DNA of 64,000 nt from Pseudomonas sp. GM80 (GTDB lineage Bacteria; Pseudomonadota; Gammaproteobacteria; Pseudomonadales; Pseudomonadaceae). The stretch spans positions 44,117-108,116 of the forward strand of contig NZ_AKJD01000246.1 of assembly GCF_000282515.1 (NCBI RefSeq). The letters run 5' to 3'. The position numbers were made by a program, and so were the translations under genes. Numbering within the stretch: position 1 is the stretch's first letter; each line of letters begins with the position of its first letter. Of the stretch, positions 59,104 through 64,000 are shown piece after piece. Under the pieces are notes generated by a model. It saw nothing but the letters and a program-made list of their open reading frames with translations, was not told the origin of the DNA and made no database searches.

Positions 59104-59826
59104 GTGACCCTCATCTACGGCCACCGCGGCGCCAAGGGCGAAGCACCGGAAAACACCCTGAGCAGTTTTCAGGAATGTCTCAAGCACGGCGTGCGCCGTT
59201 GCGAACTCGATCTGCACCTGTCCAAGGACGGCGAGTTGATGGTCATCCACGACCCGACCCTCAAACGCACCACGGATCGGCGCGGCAAAGTCGTCGAGCA
59301 CACCGCCGCCGAGCTGGTGACCTACGATGCGCGCAAGGGTGGCCCGGGCTGGATCAAGCCGTGCCCGATTCCGACGCTGGAAGAGTTGTTCGAGCAATGC
59401 GATTTCGAGCACTGGCAATTGGAAGTCAAGAGCGCTTCACGCACCCGCGCCGCAACCACGGTGCTGGCGATTCGTGAAATGGCCCAACGCCACGGCCTGC
59501 TCGACAAGGTGACAATCACCTCGAGCTCGCGGGAAGTTTTGAAAGCAGCGCTGGATCTGGTGCCGGACGTGTCGCGCGGACTGGTCGCCGAATACGCCTG
59601 GCTCGACCCGTTGAAGGTCGCGGCCAGTTACGGCTGCGAGATTCTTGCGCTGAACTGGACGCTGTGTACGCCGGAACGCCTGCAGAAGGCGCAGCGTCAG
59701 GGGCTGCATGTGTCGGTATGGACCGTCAACGAGCCTGCGCTGATGCGCAGACTCGCCGACTTCGGCGTTGACAGCCTGATTACAGACTTTCCCGGTTTGG
59801 CCACTGCCACGCTCGAGAATTGCTGA
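59104..59826 (+). CDS. glpQ: Glycerophosphodiester phosphodiesterase
   Basis: 240 residues from a GTG at 59104 (AAGGAAG ribosome site). GDPD TIM barrel: GHRGAKGEAPENT at 6-18 with the catalytic His, CELDLHLSKDGELMVIHDPTLKRTT (metal-binding Glu/Asp and second His), and VWTVNEPALMRRLADFGVDSLITDFP near the end. No signal peptide, so a cytoplasmic UgpQ-like enzyme that cleaves glycerophosphodiesters to glycerol-3-phosphate. Coupled to the PilZ gene upstream. Confidence 0.92.
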   Translation: MTLIYGHRGAKGEAPENTLSSFQECLKHGVRRCELDLHLSKDGELMVIHDPTLKRTTDRRGKVVEHTAAELVTYDARKGGPGWIKPCPIPTLEELFEQCDFEHWQLEVKSASRTRAATTVLAIREMAQRHGLLDKVTITSSSREVLKAALDLVPDVSRGLVAEYAWLDPLKVAASYGCEILALNWTLCTPERLQKAQRQGLHVSVWTVNEPALMRRLADFGVDSLITDFPGLATATLENC

Positions 59827-59868
59827 AATCGGTCTCCCCGGCCGGCTCAGGCCACCGGCCGGAGCCCG

Positions 59869-61263
59869 TCAAAAAAGCCGGTTGAGGCCGTCGTACGCCG
59901 CTACCCGATAGGCTTCGGCCATGGTCGGGTAGTTGAACGTGGTGTTGACGAAGTACTTCAGGGTGTTCAGTTCGCCCGGCTGGTTCATGATCGCCTGACC
60001 GATGTGGACGATCTCCGACGCCTGATAACCGAAGCAGTGAACGCCCAGCACTTCCAGGGTTTCACGGTGGAACAGGATCTTCAGCATGCCTTGCGGCTCG
60101 CCGGCGATCTGTGCACGCGCCATGCTCTTGAAGAACGCCTTGCCGACTTCGTACGGCACTTTGGCCTGGGTCAGTTCCTGCTCGTTCTTGCCGATCGAGC
60201 TGATCTCCGGAATGGTGTAGATGCCGGTCGGCACGTCATTCACAAAGCGCCAGCTACCGTTATCAACGATGCTGCCAGCGGCCGAACGGCCCTGGTCATG
60301 GGCGGCACTGGCCAGGCTCGGCCAGCCGATCACGTCACCGGCACCGTAGATGTTCGGCACGCAGGTGCGGTAAGCCTCGTCGACTTCGATCTGGCCGCGG
60401 CTGTTGACCTTGACGCCGATGTTTTCCAGGCCCAACTGGTCGGTGTTACCGGTACGGCCGTTGCACCAGAGCAAGGCGTCGGCCTTGATCTTCTTGCCCG
60501 ACTTCAGGTGCAGAATCACGCCGTTGTCCACGCCTTCTACGCGGTCGTAGTCTTCGTTGTGGCGCACGGTGATGTTGTTGTTGCTGAAGTGGTAGCTCAA
60601 CGCCTGGGAGATTTCCGAGTCGAGGAAGCTCAGCAACTGACCACGGTTGTCGACCAGCTCAACCAGTACACCCAGACCGCTGAAAATCGACGCGTATTCG
60701 CAACCGATCACGCCGGCGCCGTAAACGATCAGTTTGCGCGGGGTGTGGCCGAGGCTGAGGATGGTGTCGCTATCGTAGATACGCGGGTGGTGGAAATCGA
60801 TGTCCGCCGGGCGATAAGGACGCGAGCCGGTGGCAATGATGATGTGCTTGGCCACCAGTTTTTCGACCACGCCGTTGGCGCAGACCACTTCGATGGTTTG
60901 CTCGTCAGCGAAGCTGCCGGTACCGAAGAACACGTCGACACGGTTACGGGCGTAGTAGCCGGTACGCGAAGCGACTTGTTTGGAAATGACTTTCTCGGCG
61001 CTTTTCAACACGTCCGGGAAGGAGAACCAGCGTGGCTCGCCGATCGCCCGGAACATAGGATTGGTGTTGAACTGCATGATCTGCCGCACCGAGTGACGCA
61101 GTGCCTTGGACGGGATGGTACCGAGGTGGGTGCAGTTGCCGCCGACCTGGCGACGGCTGTCGACCATCGCGACCTTGCGCCCTGCTTTGGCGGCGTTCAT
61201 TGCCGCGCCTTCTCCCGCCGGGCCGGAACCCAGCACCACCACGTCGTAGTTGTAGACAGCCAT
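59869..61263 (-). CDS. sthA: Soluble pyridine nucleotide transhydrogenase
   Basis: 464 residues. Flavoprotein disulfide-reductase fold: FAD-binding VVLGSGPAGEGAAMNAAKAG at about 9-28, GGNCTHLGTIPSKALRH where the second redox Cys is replaced by Thr (as in all SthA), NAD-binding YGAGVIGCEYASIF, ANIYGAGDVIGWPSLASAA, and the C-terminal dimer domain with HCFGYQASEIVHIGQ. Transfers hydride between NADPH and NAD+. Cytoplasmic. Confidence 0.97.
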   Translation of the reverse strand: MAVYNYDVVVLGSGPAGEGAAMNAAKAGRKVAMVDSRRQVGGNCTHLGTIPSKALRHSVRQIMQFNTNPMFRAIGEPRWFSFPDVLKSAEKVISKQVASRTGYYARNRVDVFFGTGSFADEQTIEVVCANGVVEKLVAKHIIIATGSRPYRPADIDFHHPRIYDSDTILSLGHTPRKLIVYGAGVIGCEYASIFSGLGVLVELVDNRGQLLSFLDSEISQALSYHFSNNNITVRHNEDYDRVEGVDNGVILHLKSGKKIKADALLWCNGRTGNTDQLGLENIGVKVNSRGQIEVDEAYRTCVPNIYGAGDVIGWPSLASAAHDQGRSAAGSIVDNGSWRFVNDVPTGIYTIPEISSIGKNEQELTQAKVPYEVGKAFFKSMARAQIAGEPQGMLKILFHRETLEVLGVHCFGYQASEIVHIGQAIMNQPGELNTLKYFVNTTFNYPTMAEAYRVAAYDGLNRLF

Positions 61264-61460
61264 GCGTACTCCTCAGAACAGGCCGCGGTGCCAGCAGCAC
61301 CGGCGGCTAAATCACGCCGAACGGCGGCGCGAAGGAACAATTGGGGGTCAATCAAGAACCCGGACACAGTCTATAGAAGCGTCAACGCCGCGCACATTAA
61401 CCCTTGGTCGCGTCGTAGGCTACTTTTGCCTGCACTACAACGCCAGCTTTCGTATTGTTC

Positions 61461-62477
61461 TCAGTCAGTTTTTTCGCCACTGAGGCGCTCGAAAGCCTTG
61501 TTGGTGCGGACGATAAAACCTGTATCGGCACGAATCACAAAGAATGCACCAACGTCATGTTTTTCGGCATAGTCCCACGCCCTTTCGGGGCCGAGAATAA
61601 GCAACAGCGTCGATAGTCCATCAGCCATCAACGCTGAAGGATGAATCACCGTGACTGACGCCAGGTCATGTAGGACGGGCGCACCGGTACGCGCATCGAA
61701 GGTGTGGGAATAACGCCGACCGTCCTGCAGGAAATAGTTGCGGTAGTCGCCGGAGGTCGAGACGCCATAGCCATCGACATTGATGATGCGCTCGGCGATT
61801 TGTTGATCGTCGCGGGGTTGTTCCAAGGCAATGCGCCAAGCTGAGCCGTCGAGTTTTTTGCCTTTGGCCTTTAATTCGCCCGTGGCTTCAGCCAGGTAAT
61901 CGTGAACGCCCAGCGCGTCGAGCCTGGCGGCGATGGTGTCGACGGCATAACCGGCGGCGATGCTGTTGAAGTCGACTTCGACAGCGGCGTCTTTACACAG
62001 TTGATCGCCATTGATGCGCAGATGCTGATGGCCAACCCGCGGCATCACCTTTGCCAGTACGGCGGCATCAGGGACTTTCTCTTCACGACCTTGCGGACCG
62101 AAACCCCAGAGATTCATCAGCGGCTCGACAGTGAGGTCGTAGGAACCTTCGCTTTGCACTGACAGTTGTTCGCCGACGCGGATCAATTCGAGTACCGATG
62201 CGGGCATCTTCTGACAGCTATTGGCGGGCAAAGCGTTGAAGCGTTCGATGTCCGAATCGTTGCGGTAGGTGGACAGCTGCCGATCGACTTCGCCGAGGAT
62301 GCCCTCCACTTCACTGCGAACCTGCGTTGATTCAGGCATGCCAGCGTGGCGCACGTACTTGATCGAATACGTGCTGCCCATGGTTGGCCCGCCAAAGCTT
62401 TCCATGGAATCGCCATTGCCGCAGCCAGCCAATATGCCAGCCAGCATCACAAGCCCAAGCAACCGTCCAGTGAACAA
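61461..62477 (-). CDS. apbE: FAD:protein FMN transferase (ApbE)
   Basis: 338 residues from a TTG at 62477 (GGAGAG 8 bases upstream; an in-frame TAA directly precedes it, so no earlier start exists). Lipobox LAGC (Cys19) indicates a lipoprotein; mature part has FGGPTMGSTYSIKYV, LSTYRNDSDIERFN, EVDFNSIAAGYAVD and GVSTSGDYRNYF plus metal-binding Asp in DARTGAP. It attaches FMN covalently to Thr in Na+-NQR or related subunits. Nqr genes are not in the window. Confidence 0.93.
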   Translation of the reverse strand: MFTGRLLGLVMLAGILAGCGNGDSMESFGGPTMGSTYSIKYVRHAGMPESTQVRSEVEGILGEVDRQLSTYRNDSDIERFNALPANSCQKMPASVLELIRVGEQLSVQSEGSYDLTVEPLMNLWGFGPQGREEKVPDAAVLAKVMPRVGHQHLRINGDQLCKDAAVEVDFNSIAAGYAVDTIAARLDALGVHDYLAEATGELKAKGKKLDGSAWRIALEQPRDDQQIAERIINVDGYGVSTSGDYRNYFLQDGRRYSHTFDARTGAPVLHDLASVTVIHPSALMADGLSTLLLILGPERAWDYAEKHDVGAFFVIRADTGFIVRTNKAFERLSGEKTD

Positions 62478-62567
62478 TTATTCATCTCTCCGTAAAACCA
62501 CGGCGGCCATTATGAATTAAAGGATCTGCAACATCTTTATACAAAATCCAATAGTGAGTACCTGAAC

Positions 62568-63869
62568 ATGTCCTCCACCACGGGCAAAGGCAAAGCGATC
62601 TTCCGCGTTGTCAGCGGCAACTTCCTCGAAATGTTCGACTTCATGGTCTACGGCTTCTACGCCACGGCCATCGCCAAAACCTTCTTCCCCACCGACAGCG
62701 CCTTCGCTTCGCTGATGCTTTCGCTGGCGACCTTTGGTGCCGGTTTCCTGATGCGACCGCTGGGGGCGATCTTCCTCGGCGCCTACATCGACCGTCACGG
62801 TCGTCGCCAGGGTTTGATCATAACGCTGGCGTTGATGGCGGCCGGCACTGTACTGATTGCCTGCGTGCCGGGGTACGCCACGCTTGGGGTCGCTGCGCCA
62901 CTATTAGTGCTGTTCGGCCGTTTGCTGCAAGGTTTCTCGGCGGGCGTGGAGCTGGGCGGCGTGTCGGTGTATCTGGCAGAAATCGCCACGCCGGGCCGCA
63001 AGGGCTTCTTTGTCAGTTGGCAGTCCGCCAGCCAGCAAGCGGCGGTGGTATTCGCCGGTTTGCTCGGTGTCGGCCTCAACCACTGGCTGAGCCCCGAGCA
63101 AATGGGTGACTGGGGCTGGCGCGTGCCATTCCTGATCGGCTGCATGATTGTGCCGGTGATTTTCGTCATTCGTCGTTCGCTGGAAGAAACCCCGGAATTC
63201 CAGGCGCGGAAACATCGCCCTACCTTGCGGGAAATTGTCCGCTCGATCGGTCAGAACTTTGGCATCGTCATCGCTGGCATGGCGCTGGTGGTGATGACTA
63301 CGGTTTCCTTCTATCTGATCACCGCGTACACCCCGACCTTCGGTAAGGCCGAACTGCACTTGTCGGATTTCGATGCGTTGCTGGTGACGGTGTGTATCGG
63401 CCTGTCGAACTTCTTCTGGTTGCCGGTGATGGGCTCGGTCTCTGACAAGATCGGGCGCAAACCCCTACTGCTGGCGGCGACGATTCTGGCGATTCTTACC
63501 GCTTACCCTGCCCTGTCGTGGCTGGTGGCGAATCCGAGCTTCAGCCATTTGCTGATCGTCGAGTTGTGGCTGTCGTTCCTTTACGGCTCGTACAACGGCG
63601 CGATGGTGGTGGCGCTGACCGAGATCATGCCGGTGGAAGTGCGCACAACGGGGTTCTCTTTGGCCTACAGCCTGGCGACGGCGACGTTCGGCGGGTTTAC
63701 GCCGGCGGCGTGTACGTACCTGATTCATGTGCTGGATAACAAGGCTGCGCCGGGGATCTGGCTCAGTGGCGCGGCGGTGTTGGGGTTGATTGCAACGTTG
63801 GTACTGTTTCGTGGCAACAAGCATGAACTGCGCACGGCGCAAGCAGCCATCCCTGGTGGCGCCCGATAG
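62568..63869 (+). CDS. MFS transporter, tricarballylate/citrate type (TcuC/CitA-like)
   Basis: 433 residues, 12 membrane segments. Metabolite:H+ symporter signatures: SGNFLEMFDFMVYGFYATAI near the N-terminus, FLGAYIDRHGRRQGLIITLA (motif between segments 2 and 3), and LLQGFSAGVELGGVSVYLAE in segment 4. This subfamily takes up citrate, tricarballylate or related di/tricarboxylates. No catabolic partner genes (such as tcuAB) are visible in the window; substrate therefore uncertain. Confidence 0.87.
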   Translation: MSSTTGKGKAIFRVVSGNFLEMFDFMVYGFYATAIAKTFFPTDSAFASLMLSLATFGAGFLMRPLGAIFLGAYIDRHGRRQGLIITLALMAAGTVLIACVPGYATLGVAAPLLVLFGRLLQGFSAGVELGGVSVYLAEIATPGRKGFFVSWQSASQQAAVVFAGLLGVGLNHWLSPEQMGDWGWRVPFLIGCMIVPVIFVIRRSLEETPEFQARKHRPTLREIVRSIGQNFGIVIAGMALVVMTTVSFYLITAYTPTFGKAELHLSDFDALLVTVCIGLSNFFWLPVMGSVSDKIGRKPLLLAATILAILTAYPALSWLVANPSFSHLLIVELWLSFLYGSYNGAMVVALTEIMPVEVRTTGFSLAYSLATATFGGFTPAACTYLIHVLDNKAAPGIWLSGAAVLGLIATLVLFRGNKHELRTAQAAIPGGAR

Positions 63870-63871
63870 GA

Positions 63872-64000
63872 CGCTATCGCTGGCAAGCCAGCTCCCACAG
63901 GGTTTCGGGTGTTAACGCAATTGTGCAATTCACCAAGAAACCTGTGGGAGCTGGCTTGCCAGCGATGAGGGCATAAAGCAAAGATCGCAGCCTTCGGCAG
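63872..64000. repeat. REPIN (63872-63968) and start of a second REP (63981-64000)
   Basis: Inverted arms CGCTATCGCTGGCAAGCCAG and GCTGGCTTGCCAGCGATGAG; then AAGATCGCAGCCTTCGGCAG cut by the window edge, of the other REP family. No gene in the last 130 bases. Confidence 0.85.

Overview
The window is a Pseudomonas chromosome segment, most likely P. fluorescens group. Evidence: protein families and gene order typical of the genus (rssB-rssC beside tal, mlaA beside a PilZ gene, lolC-lolD-lolE beside a PilZ gene, glpQ and sthA, DUF2388 and DUF4404 proteins) and many Pseudomonas REP/REPIN hairpins. It divides into three parts.

(1) 1 to about 20,050: the right-hand part of a lambdoid prophage integrated at the 5' end of dusA; the other end lies left of the window. 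Leftward late operon: holin, terS, terL, gpW-like joiner, portal, ClpP-like prohead protease/scaffold, decoration protein D, major capsid E, head-tail joiner, tail protein Z, start of a further tail gene. To its right, also leftward: Q-like antiterminator, Toprim/VapE primase-helicase, DksA/TraR zinc finger, CII-like (CP76) protein and Cro. A rightward CI repressor with a LexA-type self-cleavage domain is divergent from cro. Beside cI sits an AT-rich, leftward two-gene cassette (13622-15289): a membrane/coiled-coil protein and a SIR2-like DUF4917 protein. This looks like an accessory (moron) defence or exclusion module and is the best candidate for an undescribed system. A rightward accessory operon (15491-18831) follows, preceded by a 17-bp palindrome with the same half-sites as the cro/cI operators. 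It encodes several unknown proteins, a KilAC-type antirepressor, an HNH-like zinc protein and two PrtN-family proteins; it converges on a dusA-type integrase.

(2) About 20,050 to 45,900: dusA, a DUF2388 protein and uppP, then two unusual winged-helix regulators and a Wzx/Wzy-type exopolysaccharide cluster. It contains a priming phosphoglycosyl transferase, yjbE and wza-yjbF-yjbG-yjbH outer-envelope genes, galE, galU, an SGNH hydrolase, a membrane acyltransferase, Wzy, Wzx, a pyruvyl transferase, one GT4 glycosyltransferase, Wzc kinase, Wzb phosphatase and a secreted clan GH-A glycosidase. UppP recycles the undecaprenyl carrier; GalU and GalE supply UDP-sugars; the transferases assemble and decorate a probably small repeat; Wzx/Wzy/Wzc/Wza and the YjbEFGH-type proteins polymerise and export it. 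A 14-bp AT-rich motif recurs in three intergenic regions of the cluster.

(3) 45,900 to 64,000: conserved core genes. Transaldolase; RssC/RssB stress-signalling pair; two PilZ proteins; MlaA; a degenerate HAD protein; DUF4404; QueF; a copper cupredoxin with a divergent CopRS-type two-component system and a CopR-like box; LolC-LolD-LolE lipoprotein release; GlpQ; SthA; ApbE; and a tricarballylate/citrate-type MFS transporter. REP/REPIN hairpins fill many of the intergenic gaps. I saw no tRNA, rRNA, CRISPR array or insertion sequence.
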